Shown: piece after piece, positions 47,245 through 55,931 of the stretch | Numbering within the stretch: position 1 is the stretch's first letter | Layout of the letters: every line of letters begins with the position of its first letter | Origin: Candidatus Nanopelagicales bacterium | GTDB lineage: Bacteria; Actinomycetota; Actinomycetes; S36-B12 | Assembly (NCBI GenBank): GCA_030827125.1 | Contig: JAURFD010000003.1 | Location: 129,607-193,606 of the forward strand | Reading direction: 5' to 3' | Length of the DNA: 64,000 nucleotides | The notes under the pieces: model-generated | The model's database searches: none | What the model was told of the DNA's origin: nothing | The model's input: the letters and a program-made list of their open reading frames with translations, nothing else | Translations under genes and position numbers: made by a program

Positions 47245-48090
47245 CTAGAAGGCCCCGAAGGCGCGGTGGGAGTTGTCCCAGAGGTCATGGCACAGCTGCT
47301 CGACGTCCGCCCCGCGCACCTCCGCCATCGCGCGCACCGTGTGCGGGATGAGGTAGGACGCGTTGACCTTGCCCCGATGTGGCACCGGGGTGAGGTACGG
47401 CGCATCCGTCTCCACGAGAATCGACTCCCGCGGCAGGACCCGAAGCGCCGCGCGCAGGTCCTCCGCGTTCTTGTAGGTCACGACCCCCGCGAACGAGCAC
47501 CACCAGCCCTGATCGGCGCAGTACCGTGCCATGGCCGCGTCACCGGAGAAGCAGTGGAAGACCACCCGGTCCGGCGCCCCCTCCTCCGCCAGGATTCGCA
47601 GGATGTCGTCGTGAGCGTCTCGGTCGTGGATCACCAACGTGCGATCGAATCGTTTCGCCAGATCGATGTGGCGCCGGAAGGAGTCGTGCTGGACAGCCTG
47701 GGCCGCTGCCTCCCGCGTGCGGTAGTAGTCCAGTCCGGTCTCCCCCACCGCGCGCACGTCGTCGCGCTGGGCCAGCGTTTCGATGACGCCCAGGGCTTCG
47801 TCGAGTGCGTCCTGGCCGCCCCGCTCGACCAGTCGCGGCACCTCATTGGGGTGCAGCGCCACCGCAGCGACGACATCGTCCCGCTCTGCGGCGAAGTCGG
47901 CAGCCCATTGTGAGGACGTGACATCGCAACCCACCTGCACCACTCGGGTGATTCCGGCCTCGCGGGCAAGCGCCAGTGCCTGCACCGGGTCAAGGGTGTC
48001 GCCGAGATGTCGATCGGTGACGTCGAGGTGACAGTGCGAATCCACCACCGGAGCCGGAAGCGGCGTGGTCTCCTCAGGTCGCTCCTTCAC
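47245..48090 (-). CDS. TatD family metal-dependent deoxyribonuclease
   Basis: A 281-residue TIM-barrel nuclease with the metal motif SHCHLD (His19, His21) at the start, the ETGLDYY loop and ETDAPYL near the C-terminus. It probably processes 3' DNA ends or D-aminoacyl-tRNA (TatD family). The ATG overlaps the metG stop by 4 bases. Confidence 0.9.
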   Translation of the reverse strand: MKERPEETTPLPAPVVDSHCHLDVTDRHLGDTLDPVQALALAREAGITRVVQVGCDVTSSQWAADFAAERDDVVAAVALHPNEVPRLVERGGQDALDEALGVIETLAQRDDVRAVGETGLDYYRTREAAAQAVQHDSFRRHIDLAKRFDRTLVIHDRDAHDDILRILAEEGAPDRVVFHCFSGDAAMARYCADQGWWCSFAGVVTYKNAEDLRAALRVLPRESILVETDAPYLTPVPHRGKVNASYLIPHTVRAMAEVRGADVEQLCHDLWDNSHRAFGAF

Positions 48091-49670
48091 TCGGCGGGAT
48101 CCTCAAGACGGGGGAAGAGGACCGCACCCTTGGTGATGGCGAGACCGGCCGGCAGTTGACCCCACCGTGCCACGTCACCGATGCGCTGATCAGCGATCGG
48201 CCCCAGGGCCGCCTCCGCCCCCAGGTCTCCCCACAACTGCCCCATGGCCTTCGGCATCACGGCGTTGTAGAGCACTGCGATCGCGCGAAGCGACTCACAC
48301 ACGGTGTAGAGCACGGTGTCGAGCCGGGCCGCTTGCGCCTCGTCCTTGGCGAGGACCCACGGCTCCTGCTCGGTGACGTAGAGGTTGACCGCGTCGATGA
48401 ATCGGCGTACCTCGCCGATCCCTCCGGAGAAATCGAGCGCGGACATCGCGGCGTCAGCGCGGGGCGCCACCTCGGCGAGGAGGTCGACGAGCGACTGCTC
48501 CGCCGACGTGATGGTTCCTCCACCGGGGAGTGCCCCATCGCGGTATCGCTGCACCATCGCCGTGGCGCGAGAGGCGAGGTTGCCGAGTCCGTTGGCGAGT
48601 TCGGCGGTGTAGCGCGCGGACATGTCCTCCCACGAGAAGGAGCCATCCTGGCCGAACTGGATCGCGCGCATGAAGTAGTAGCGGAAAGCGTCCGAGCCGA
48701 AGTGGTCGGTGATCTGCTCGGGCGCGATGCCGGTGAGACGGGTCTTGCTCATCTTCTCCCCGCCAACCAGCAGCCAGCCGTGCGCGAAGACCTTGCCCGG
48801 CAGGGGCAGACCCGCCGCAAGGAGCATCGCGGGCCAGTACACAGCGTGGAAGCGCAGGATGTCCTTGCCGACGAGGTGCACGTCGGCGGGCCAGGCACGC
48901 TCGAACAGTTCCGCATCGGGTGTGCCCGCGGGCGAGCCGTAGCCGACCGCCGTGGCGTAGTTGAGCAAGGCGTCGAACCACACGTAGATGACCTGGCGCT
49001 CATCCCACGGCAGGCTGATCCCCCAGGCAACACTCGACCGGGACATCGAGATGTCCACAAGACCACCGCGCAGGAAAGACATGACCTCGTTGTAGGCGCT
49101 CACCGGCTCGATCGCGTCCGGGTGCGCCTCGTAGTGGGCGATGAGCGCATCGGTGAAGGCAGAGAGTTGGAAGAACCAATTCTTCTCCTTGACCATCTCG
49201 ACCGGACGTCCATGCACGGGACAGAGCGGATCACCGCCATCCTCCGGCACCTGGAGATCACCGGGGAGCTTGAACTCCTCGCAGCCGACGCAGTAAGGCC
49301 CCTCGTAGTCCGCCTCGTAGACGTAGCCGTTGTCACGCACGACCTCCCAGAAGCGCTGGACGCGTTCGGTGTGACGTGGCTCTGTCGTGCGAATGAAGTC
49401 GTCGTTCGCCGCATCAATGGTCTCGAGCACGGGACGCCAGGAGTCGCGGACCAGCCGATCCACCCACTCCTGGGGTGTCACACCTCCGGCCTCGGCAGCC
49501 CGCTGCACCTTGGTGCCGTGCTCATCAACCCCGGTGAGGAAGAGCACGTCGTCTCCGCGCTGTCGCCGCCAGCGGGTCAGCACGTCCCCCGCCGTCGTCG
49601 TGTAAGCGTGCCCGATGTGCGGCGCGTCGTTGACGTAGTAGATGGGCGTCGTCACGTAGTAGGCCGCCAT
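48087..49670 (-). CDS. metG: Methionyl-tRNA synthetase
   Basis: Charges initiator and elongator tRNA-Met. The 527-residue protein has the HIGH-type motif PHIGHAYT near the N-terminus, a single zinc knuckle (CVGCEEFK...LCPVHGR) and the KMSKS motif GEKMSKT. It is the short form without a C-terminal dimer domain. ATG 49670 starts the conserved MAAYYVTTPIYYVND; the much longer open frame upstream overlaps rsmI on the same strand and is not coding. Confidence 0.97.
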   Translation of the reverse strand: MAAYYVTTPIYYVNDAPHIGHAYTTTAGDVLTRWRRQRGDDVLFLTGVDEHGTKVQRAAEAGGVTPQEWVDRLVRDSWRPVLETIDAANDDFIRTTEPRHTERVQRFWEVVRDNGYVYEADYEGPYCVGCEEFKLPGDLQVPEDGGDPLCPVHGRPVEMVKEKNWFFQLSAFTDALIAHYEAHPDAIEPVSAYNEVMSFLRGGLVDISMSRSSVAWGISLPWDERQVIYVWFDALLNYATAVGYGSPAGTPDAELFERAWPADVHLVGKDILRFHAVYWPAMLLAAGLPLPGKVFAHGWLLVGGEKMSKTRLTGIAPEQITDHFGSDAFRYYFMRAIQFGQDGSFSWEDMSARYTAELANGLGNLASRATAMVQRYRDGALPGGGTITSAEQSLVDLLAEVAPRADAAMSALDFSGGIGEVRRFIDAVNLYVTEQEPWVLAKDEAQAARLDTVLYTVCESLRAIAVLYNAVMPKAMGQLWGDLGAEAALGPIADQRIGDVARWGQLPAGLAITKGAVLFPRLEDPAE

Positions 49671-49681
49671 GAGGCGCGATC

Positions 49682-50536
49682 TTACTTTCGCTCGCGGCTG
49701 GCCTTGACGGCGACGTACGCGTCGTAGACATCGCGGCGGTGCGCCCGGTACTCGGCGGCGACGGCAGCGATGGCCGACTTCGAGTCGCTGCCCTGTTCGA
49801 CACGGGTGAGTACGGCCGCCCCCCAGGCCTGCGCATCCCCTCGTGGCCCGGCCTCCACGGCCCCCCCGACCACGAGGGTGATTTCGCCGAGGGGCTCGCC
49901 CAGATGCTCCCTTAACTCCGCCAGGGTGCCTCGCCGGACCTCCTCGTAGGTCTTCGTCAACTCTCGGCACAGAGCAGCGACACGATCGTCACCGAAGGCG
50001 GCCGCAAGGTCAGCAAGAGCGTCACCGACACGGTGCGGCGCCTCGAAGAAGACCATCGTGCGCGGCTCATCAGCCAGCGCGGCGACCCGGCGCCGACGCT
50101 CACCCGCGCGGCGAGGGAGGAAACCTTCGAAGCAGAAGCGATCCACGGGCAGCCCCGACACCACCAAGGCCGCGAGGACCGCACTGGGACCGGGGAGCAC
50201 GCCCACCTGCAGTCCCTCGTCGAGACAGGCGCGCACGACGCGGTAGCCCGGGTCGCTGATCGCTGGCATGCCGGCATCGCTGACGACCAGGACCGTGTCC
50301 CCCGAACGAATCGCCGCGAGGAGGGCTTCGGTGCGCGCGGCTTCGACCGAGTCATGCAAGGACATCACGCGGCCCCGCGGTGTCACGCCGAGGTCGCGCG
50401 CCAGACGATGAAAACGCCGCGTGTCCTCCGCTGCGATGACATCCGCGGTCGCCATGGCCTCGGCGAGGCGCAGCGAGGCGTCCTGGGGATTGCCCAGGGG
50501 TGTGCCCGCAAGAACCAGTCGCCCCGTGCCCCTCAT
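49682..50536 (-). CDS. rsmI: 16S rRNA (cytidine-2'-O)-methyltransferase RsmI
   Basis: Methylates C1402 in 16S rRNA. The 284-residue protein has the tetrapyrrole methylase fold with TPLGNPQD, SDAGMPAISDPG, LPGPSAVLAALVVSGL and EAPHRV. It lies 11 bases before metG and divergent from pmt, the usual actinobacterial order. Codon at 49915-49913 is TTA. Confidence 0.95.
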   Translation of the reverse strand: MRGTGRLVLAGTPLGNPQDASLRLAEAMATADVIAAEDTRRFHRLARDLGVTPRGRVMSLHDSVEAARTEALLAAIRSGDTVLVVSDAGMPAISDPGYRVVRACLDEGLQVGVLPGPSAVLAALVVSGLPVDRFCFEGFLPRRAGERRRRVAALADEPRTMVFFEAPHRVGDALADLAAAFGDDRVAALCRELTKTYEEVRRGTLAELREHLGEPLGEITLVVGGAVEAGPRGDAQAWGAAVLTRVEQGSDSKSAIAAVAAEYRAHRRDVYDAYVAVKASRERK

Positions 50537-50577
50537 CGGGCCATCCTGTCAGGAGCACGTCCGATGCGGGCACCACC

Positions 50578-50583
50578 TACGAT
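50578..50583 (+). promoter_or_regulatory. -10 hexamer for leaderless pmt
   Basis: TACGAT, then six bases, then the GTG at 50590. Confidence 0.55.
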
Positions 50584-50589
50584 GGCGCG

Positions 50590-52155
50590 GTGGCCGACCC
50601 AACCAAGCCTGCGGCGCCGCCCGCGCTCGGCACGACCGCGGCCACGCTCTTCCCTTCCTTCCGCCTCACCGGGTGGAAGAGCTGGATCGGGCCTCTCGCC
50701 GTCATGGCCTTCGGCGGGATCCTGCGCTTCGTCAACCTCAGTTGGCCCCATGCCTTTGCCTTCGATGAGACCTACTACGCCAAGGACGCACTGTCCCTGC
50801 TGCGCTTCGGGCACGAGATGCAGTTCGACGACAGTGTCAACGACATCATCTTGGCCTCGGACGGCAACTGGCGAACGATCGACATCTTCAAAGACGACCC
50901 CTCCTTCGTCGTCCACCCGCCGTTCGGCAAGTGGGTCATCGCGACAGGCGAGTGGCTCTTCGGCCTCAACCCCTTCGGTTGGCGCTTCGCCGTCGCAGTG
51001 CTGGGCACCCTGGCCATCCTCATGACGGCGCGCATCGCGCGGCGCCTCACCCGGTCGGACCTCATCGGAGTCGTCGCGGGTCTCCTCCTCGCCGTGGACG
51101 GCATGCACCTGGTGACCAGCCGCTCGGCCGTCCTGGACATGGTCATCTCCTTCACCTGCCTGAGCGCCTTTGGATTCCTCCTGTTGGACCGGGACCAGGT
51201 CCGCAAGAGATTCGCTGACAAGGTCCCCCTGCCCCCGAGCGAGTGGGGCCCACGCCTTGGGCCGCGCCCCTACCGCTGGGCTGCCGGAGCCGCACTCGGT
51301 CTTGCCATCGGCGTCAAGTGGTCGGGCCTGTGGTACCTCGCCTTCTTCGGACTCCTCACCGTCCTGTGGGACATCTCGCTACGCCGACAACTCGCCGTCC
51401 GGCAACCGTGGACCGCAACCTTCGTGCGCAGCGCACCGACGGCATTCATCGCCATGGTGGGCACCGCGGCGGTCACCTACCTGGCGACCTGGACCGGTTG
51501 GCTACGCGGAGACTCCGGCTGGGGTCGCACGTGGGCGGACAGCATGGACTCCACGTTGCCAATACCGGCCGCCCTGCGCTCGCTGTGGCACTACCACGCG
51601 GAGGCGTGGAAGTTCCATGTCGGCCTCACGGGTGATCACTCCTACCAATCCAATCCGCTCAGTTGGTTTGTGCAGACGCGACCGGTCGCGTTCTATTGGC
51701 GGAGCCTGGAAGCTGGAGACGGCGGGTGCGAGGTCCAAAAGTGTGCGGCCGAGGTTCTCGCGGTCGGCAATCCAGTGATCTGGTGGATCGGTTCGATTGC
51801 GCTGATCTATCTCATCTGGCGGTGGGCGGCGCGACGGGATTGGCGAGCCGGGGCCGTTCTTGTCGGGGTTCTTGCCGGCTGGGTGCCGTGGGTGCTCTAT
51901 CTCGATCGGACGATCTTTAGCTTCTATTCCGTCATCTTCGTGCCGTACATCGCTATCGCCCTGGCGATGATGCTCGGGGCCGTCCTCGGTCCGGCCAACG
52001 CCACACCTGACCGACGCCGATGGGGCGCCATCGTCGCTGGTGGAGTCGTGCTGTTGGCCGTGGTCCTGGGCTGGTGGTTCTACCCGGTATGGACCGGGGA
52101 GACCCTGCCCTATGTGCAGTGGACATGGCGCATGTGGATGCCCACCTGGATCTAG
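50590..52155 (+). CDS. Protein O-mannosyltransferase (Pmt family)
   Basis: GT39 enzyme that transfers mannose from a polyprenyl carrier to Ser/Thr of exported proteins. The 521-residue protein has about ten helices, with the catalytic acidic pair Asp59-Glu60 in AFDETYYAKDA in the first outside loop, and the loop with HSYQSNPLSW. It is the counterpart of M. tuberculosis Rv1002c by its position opposite rsmI. It implies glycosylated secreted proteins. Confidence 0.93.
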   Translation: MADPTKPAAPPALGTTAATLFPSFRLTGWKSWIGPLAVMAFGGILRFVNLSWPHAFAFDETYYAKDALSLLRFGHEMQFDDSVNDIILASDGNWRTIDIFKDDPSFVVHPPFGKWVIATGEWLFGLNPFGWRFAVAVLGTLAILMTARIARRLTRSDLIGVVAGLLLAVDGMHLVTSRSAVLDMVISFTCLSAFGFLLLDRDQVRKRFADKVPLPPSEWGPRLGPRPYRWAAGAALGLAIGVKWSGLWYLAFFGLLTVLWDISLRRQLAVRQPWTATFVRSAPTAFIAMVGTAAVTYLATWTGWLRGDSGWGRTWADSMDSTLPIPAALRSLWHYHAEAWKFHVGLTGDHSYQSNPLSWFVQTRPVAFYWRSLEAGDGGCEVQKCAAEVLAVGNPVIWWIGSIALIYLIWRWAARRDWRAGAVLVGVLAGWVPWVLYLDRTIFSFYSVIFVPYIAIALAMMLGAVLGPANATPDRRRWGAIVAGGVVLLAVVLGWWFYPVWTGETLPYVQWTWRMWMPTWI

Positions 52156-52177
52156 CGGGCGTGACGTCTCGGGTGTC

Positions 52178-52693
52178 TTAGCGGCGCGGGCACCAGTCGG
52201 TAGCGTCCTCGGGCATAAGGCATACGCCGTACTTCACCGTGGTCTTTCGATAGGCGTACGGCGTGCCATCGTCGAGTTCGCCCTCGGTGGCCGGCAACGT
52301 CAACCGCAACCGTGTGACGGCGTTCTCCGACAGGAGGTCCGCGGGAACGCGGATCCGCGTGCGGTACGGGAAATCCTCGCTGCACTGAGCGGACCGGCTG
52401 CTCTTGACGGGCAGATCGCGCGTCTTCTTCCACGGCGAACCGGTCACCTTGGTGCTCACATAGGCTCGGGACGACGGCGGCATGGACCAGCACTCATCAA
52501 CGTCGACGTACTCGATCCCCTCGGCTGGATCGGTGCAGTCGTAGGTCTGCGTGTATTCGGAGTCAATCCACTGGCAGGCCATCAGGGGTGCCGCCTGCGC
52601 CACACCGGCTCCACCGACGAGTGTCGCGCCGACGAGGGCGGTCGCCCCCACCGCGGACGCCAGACGGGCCAGGGCACGACGTTGACTGCTCAT
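52178..52693 (-). CDS. Secreted cysteine-rich protein of unknown function
   Basis: A 171-residue exported protein. The signal peptide (about 1-30, Ala/Gly-rich, cleavage after VAQA) is followed by a mature domain of about 140 residues with six Cys residues (for example CQW, DCTD, ECW, CSED, CLMP, WCPR), so three disulfides are likely. There is no recognised domain. It ends opposite the end of pmt. Ser and Thr content makes it a possible substrate for that enzyme (inference only). Confidence 0.7.
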   Translation of the reverse strand: MSSQRRALARLASAVGATALVGATLVGGAGVAQAAPLMACQWIDSEYTQTYDCTDPAEGIEYVDVDECWSMPPSSRAYVSTKVTGSPWKKTRDLPVKSSRSAQCSEDFPYRTRIRVPADLLSENAVTRLRLTLPATEGELDDGTPYAYRKTTVKYGVCLMPEDATDWCPRR

Positions 52694-52796
52694 GGGCTCC
52701 CACCGTACGGGCGGGTCGGTCCGGAGTCGACCCGACACGGGGCATTTCGGGCACGGTCCGCCGGAATTCCCAGGAAATGGGTGCCACCACAACGAA

Positions 52797-52827
52797 GTCC
52801 CGGGACATCCTTCGGATGACCCGGGAC
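52797..52827 (-). terminator. Terminator of tRNA-Ala
   Basis: GTCCCGGG-A-CATCC pairs with GGATG-A-CCCGGGAC around a TTC loop, a 13-bp stem with one mismatch. It lies downstream of the tRNA on the minus strand. Confidence 0.75.
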
Positions 52828-52873
52828 AGCCCGACGCGGGCGGCTTGGCCGACCCGCCGGGCGCTGACCGGAG

Positions 52874-52947
52874 TGGAGCTGAGGGGATTTGAACCCCTGA
52901 CCCCCTCGATGCGAACGAGGTGCGCTACCGGACTGCGCTACAGCCCC
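52874..52947 (-). tRNA. tRNA-Ala (CGC)
   Basis: Cloverleaf with acceptor GGGGCTG/CAGCTCC, containing the G3-U70 pair that marks tRNA-Ala, discriminator A73, anticodon loop TTCGCAT giving CGC and T-loop TTCAAAT. No CCA is encoded. Confidence 0.93.
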
Positions 52948-53010
52948 GGAGCCCAGCAGAGATGGCCTCCCTGGACAGGCCGTGAGACTACCAGCGCGGC
53001 GCAGGATCCC

Positions 53011-53544
53011 TCACGCCGACTGGTCGAAGACCTCATCCCAACTCGCCTGCGGCACGCGTGGTCGTCGCGGCGCAGCAGTGACGTGACGTTGATCATTGAA
53101 CTCACGTGCGGGATCGGTCGTGGGCATCGCTGCCGGCACCGCCTCGGCAGACAGAGCCTCCTCGGCGATGTCCTCTGGTGCCACAATCGGTACGGCCGCC
53201 GCAGCACGTTCGGCACCTCGGCGAGCCGCGAGACCAGCAAGCGGGGCGTAGACGACGACCGGGATCACCCCCACCGCCATGAGGGTCGTCGGCACAACCC
53301 CGAGGAGCCAGCCGCCGACACCGAGGATCGCGGGAACCGCGAGGACGGCCAGCAGCGTCCGGCGACGACGAGCCGCGGCCCGCGCCGCAGCCGTCTGCGG
53401 AGCACTGAAACTCGCGAGCGTGCCCATCGCGGAGCGATGCCGATCCAGCCGGCGCGCCTGGTCATCGTCATGACGACGCAGCCACATGGGGATCAGCACC
53501 GCGGCCCACAGGGCGACAATCGCCACATAGACCAGACCCGTCAT
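53011..53544 (-). CDS. Divisome protein SepX/GlpR
   Basis: Membrane protein of 177 residues that matches the SepX (Streptomyces) and GlpR (Corynebacterium) family. It has the N-terminal helix MTGLVYVAIVALWAAVLIPMW followed by LRRHDD, a basic linker, and two more helices (about 80-120). In Corynebacterium it links Glp to FtsZ and the cell envelope. Its likely partner Glp is encoded 1.1 kb away, so the pair is probably functional. The open frame extends further upstream, but ATG 53544 fits the family. Confidence 0.82.
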   Translation of the reverse strand: MTGLVYVAIVALWAAVLIPMWLRRHDDDQARRLDRHRSAMGTLASFSAPQTAAARAAARRRRTLLAVLAVPAILGVGGWLLGVVPTTLMAVGVIPVVVYAPLAGLAARRGAERAAAAVPIVAPEDIAEEALSAEAVPAAMPTTDPAREFNDQRHVTAAPRRPRVPQASWDEVFDQSA

Positions 53545-53626
53545 ATTCAGACCGTAGATCGCGCAGCGCCGAAGTTGAGGGAACCAGGCCGCCAAAGGAC
53601 CCCGTGTCGCGCGGAGGGCCCCGCCG

Positions 53627-54226
53627 CTAACTCTGACGGACCGACCGCCAGCGCACCAGGAGTCCCTCGGGCACCTCATCAGCGCACAGGGCAAAGGTCA
53701 GGTGATCGCGCCAGGCTCCGTTGATGTGCAGATAGCGCTCACGTAGACCCTCGGAGCGAAAGCCCAACTTCTCCACGACGCGCAACGATGCCGCATTCTC
53801 CGGACGGATGTTGATCTCCACCCGGTGCAGACCCGCTCCCGTGAAGCAGTGATCGGTGGCGAGAGCGACGGCCGTAGGCGTGATTCCTCGACCCGCGAAC
53901 CGCTGATCAACCCAGTAGCCGATGTACGCGCTCAACAACGATCCGCGGGCGATTCCGCCGACGGTGACCTGACCGACGAAGCTGCCCTCATAGGTCACGG
54001 CGAAGGGCATCGTACGCCCGTCCCGCGCCTCGGCGCGGAGCCGTCGAACCATGGCGCCGTACGTCGACGGAACGTCGTGTTCAGATATGGGCGTCGTCGC
54101 CTCCCACGGACGGAGCCATTGGGCGTTGCGACTACGTACCTCTCGCCACGCTCCCGCATCGCGCAACCGCAGTGGGCGTAGTTCGACCGGGCCTTCACGC
54201 AAGCGCGCGGGCCAGCCAGGCGTCAT
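53627..54226 (-). CDS. GNAT N-acetyltransferase, RimJ/RimL-like
   Basis: A 199-residue acetyltransferase with the RimJ-type start (VELRPLRLRDAGAWREVRSRN), the acetyl-CoA loop DQRFAGRGIT and the core motif GLHRVEINIRPENAASLRVVEKLGF. It probably acetylates protein N-termini or ribosomal proteins. It overlaps moaC by 4 bases and has the conserved place next to moeA/glp in actinobacteria. Confidence 0.87.
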   Translation of the reverse strand: MTPGWPARLREGPVELRPLRLRDAGAWREVRSRNAQWLRPWEATTPISEHDVPSTYGAMVRRLRAEARDGRTMPFAVTYEGSFVGQVTVGGIARGSLLSAYIGYWVDQRFAGRGITPTAVALATDHCFTGAGLHRVEINIRPENAASLRVVEKLGFRSEGLRERYLHINGAWRDHLTFALCADEVPEGLLVRWRSVRQS

Positions 54227-54699
54227 TCGGGCCTCCGCCACTCCCCGCGTTTGCCGCCCGACTTCGTCTCGAGTTGCACATCGGTGATGACCGCGGCGGG
54301 ATCGACGGCCTTGACCATGTCGATCATGGCGAGACCCGCCACGGCAACGCAGGTCAGGGCCTCCATCTCCACACCCGTCCGATCAGCCGTCCGCACGGTG
54401 GCTTCAATCGCCACGTGGTCATCGAGCACGGAGAGTCGTACGTCGACCCCGTGGATGGCGAGGGGATGACACAGTGGCACGAGATCCGGTGTGCGCTTTG
54501 CCGCCTGAATCCCTGCAATGCGCGCAACGGCGAGGGCATCGCCCTTGGGCACTCCCTCGCCACGCAGCAATTCGACCACGCGTGCGGACACGAGAACTCG
54601 ACCGGACGCTGTCGCGGTGCGCACGGTGATGTCCTTGCCGCTGACATCGACCATGCGTGCGGCCCCGCGATCATCGAGATGGGTGAAACCGTCGCTCAC
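54223..54699 (-). CDS. moaC: Cyclic pyranopterin monophosphate synthase MoaC
   Basis: Second enzyme of molybdenum cofactor synthesis. The 158-residue protein has the family motifs MVDVSGKD, AKRTPDLVPLCHPL, VRTADRTGVEMEALT and the C-terminal KSGGKRG. It overlaps rimJ and glp by 4 bases each. Together with Glp it suggests MoCo or a MoeA-type role in this organism. Confidence 0.95.
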   Translation of the reverse strand: MSDGFTHLDDRGAARMVDVSGKDITVRTATASGRVLVSARVVELLRGEGVPKGDALAVARIAGIQAAKRTPDLVPLCHPLAIHGVDVRLSVLDDHVAIEATVRTADRTGVEMEALTCVAVAGLAMIDMVKAVDPAAVITDVQLETKSGGKRGEWRRPE

Positions 54700-55931
54700 G
54701 ATGACCTGCCCTCCGCGGCCAGAAGGTCGATGACGACGAGTTCTTGGCCCTCCTGAACCTCGGTCGTCTCCGGCGGCACGATCGCCAAGCCGTTGGCGCG
54801 GGACAGACCGCCGATGATGTGCGATCCCTGTCCGCCCTCGGGCTCGGCCACGAGGAGCCCGTCGCGGGTGCCGAGTCGGACCCGCGCGAACTGAGTCTTG
54901 TGTGCGGGAGACGGGAAAGCACGAGTGCAGATGGCGTGGACCCGAGGGCGGTCGATATCGACGTGGCCGAGGAGGCGTCGAATGAGCGGACGCACGAAGA
55001 CCTCGAAGGACACGTAGGAACTCACCGGGTTGCCGGGCAGCGTCACGATTCGAGTGCCGTCCACCGTGCCGCAGCCCTGCGGCATCCCGGGCTGCATCGC
55101 GACTTTGACGAACTCAACGCCGCCGAGGTCACTGAGCACCGCCTTCACCGTGTCGTACGCGCCCATGCTCACCCCGCCCGACGTGAGGATGACATCGCAT
55201 CGTGCGGCCTCTTCGGCGAGAACGCGCGCCAACGTCGCATCGTCGTCGGGTACCGGCCCGACACGGCGGGCCGTTGCCCCCGCCTCGCGTGCCGCCGCCG
55301 TCAGCATGTAGCTGTTGGAATCCACGATCTGACCGAATCCCGGGTCCGTCCCCGGATCCACCAACTCGTCGCCCGTGGAGATCACCGTCACCCGCGGTCG
55401 CGGATGTACGAGCACCGACCCGCGGCCCACGGCGGCCAGCATCGCGACCACCCGTGCCGTGATCACCGTGCCGGCCGTGACGACGATCGACCCGGTGTCG
55501 ACGTCTTCCCCGGCTCGACGAATATGGGCCCCGGGGTCGGGGGCAAGGGTGATGGTGACCGTTTCAGTACCACCATCGGTCCACTCCACCGGCACGACGG
55601 CGTCGGCACCGGGTGGGACCGGCGCGCCGGTCATGATGCGTATTGCCGTGCCCGCGAGGAGGGGGTCATCAGCGGACTGACCCGCGGCGATATCCCCGCG
55701 CACCGGCAGGGTGACCGGCGATTCCACCGCGGCGTCCGCGACGTCCGCGACCAGGACTGCGTAGCCATCCATGGAACTGTTGTCGAAGGACGGGAGCGGC
55801 CAGGCTGCGGTGACGTCCTCGGCCAACACCAGGCCCTCGGCGTCAGTGAGTTCCAGTCTCACCGCGGGGAGTGGTGCCGCCCCGGCAAGGACGGCGGCGA
55901 CGTGGTCGGCCACCGGGCGCAGGCTGGTCAT
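54696..55931 (-). CDS. Gephyrin-like molybdotransferase Glp/MoeA
   Basis: A 411-residue MoeA-type protein. It has the N-terminal domain, the MPT-binding region with STGDELVDPG and GGVSMGAYD, and the C-terminal domain. In Corynebacterium the paralogue Glp joins the divisome via GlpR and FtsZ. Here the neighbours galU, moaC, rimJ and glpR are those of the Glp locus. Whether it is still a molybdotransferase cannot be read with certainty. It is coupled to galU and moaC by 4-base overlaps. Confidence 0.88.
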   Translation of the reverse strand: MTSLRPVADHVAAVLAGAAPLPAVRLELTDAEGLVLAEDVTAAWPLPSFDNSSMDGYAVLVADVADAAVESPVTLPVRGDIAAGQSADDPLLAGTAIRIMTGAPVPPGADAVVPVEWTDGGTETVTITLAPDPGAHIRRAGEDVDTGSIVVTAGTVITARVVAMLAAVGRGSVLVHPRPRVTVISTGDELVDPGTDPGFGQIVDSNSYMLTAAAREAGATARRVGPVPDDDATLARVLAEEAARCDVILTSGGVSMGAYDTVKAVLSDLGGVEFVKVAMQPGMPQGCGTVDGTRIVTLPGNPVSSYVSFEVFVRPLIRRLLGHVDIDRPRVHAICTRAFPSPAHKTQFARVRLGTRDGLLVAEPEGGQGSHIIGGLSRANGLAIVPPETTEVQEGQELVVIDLLAAEGRSS

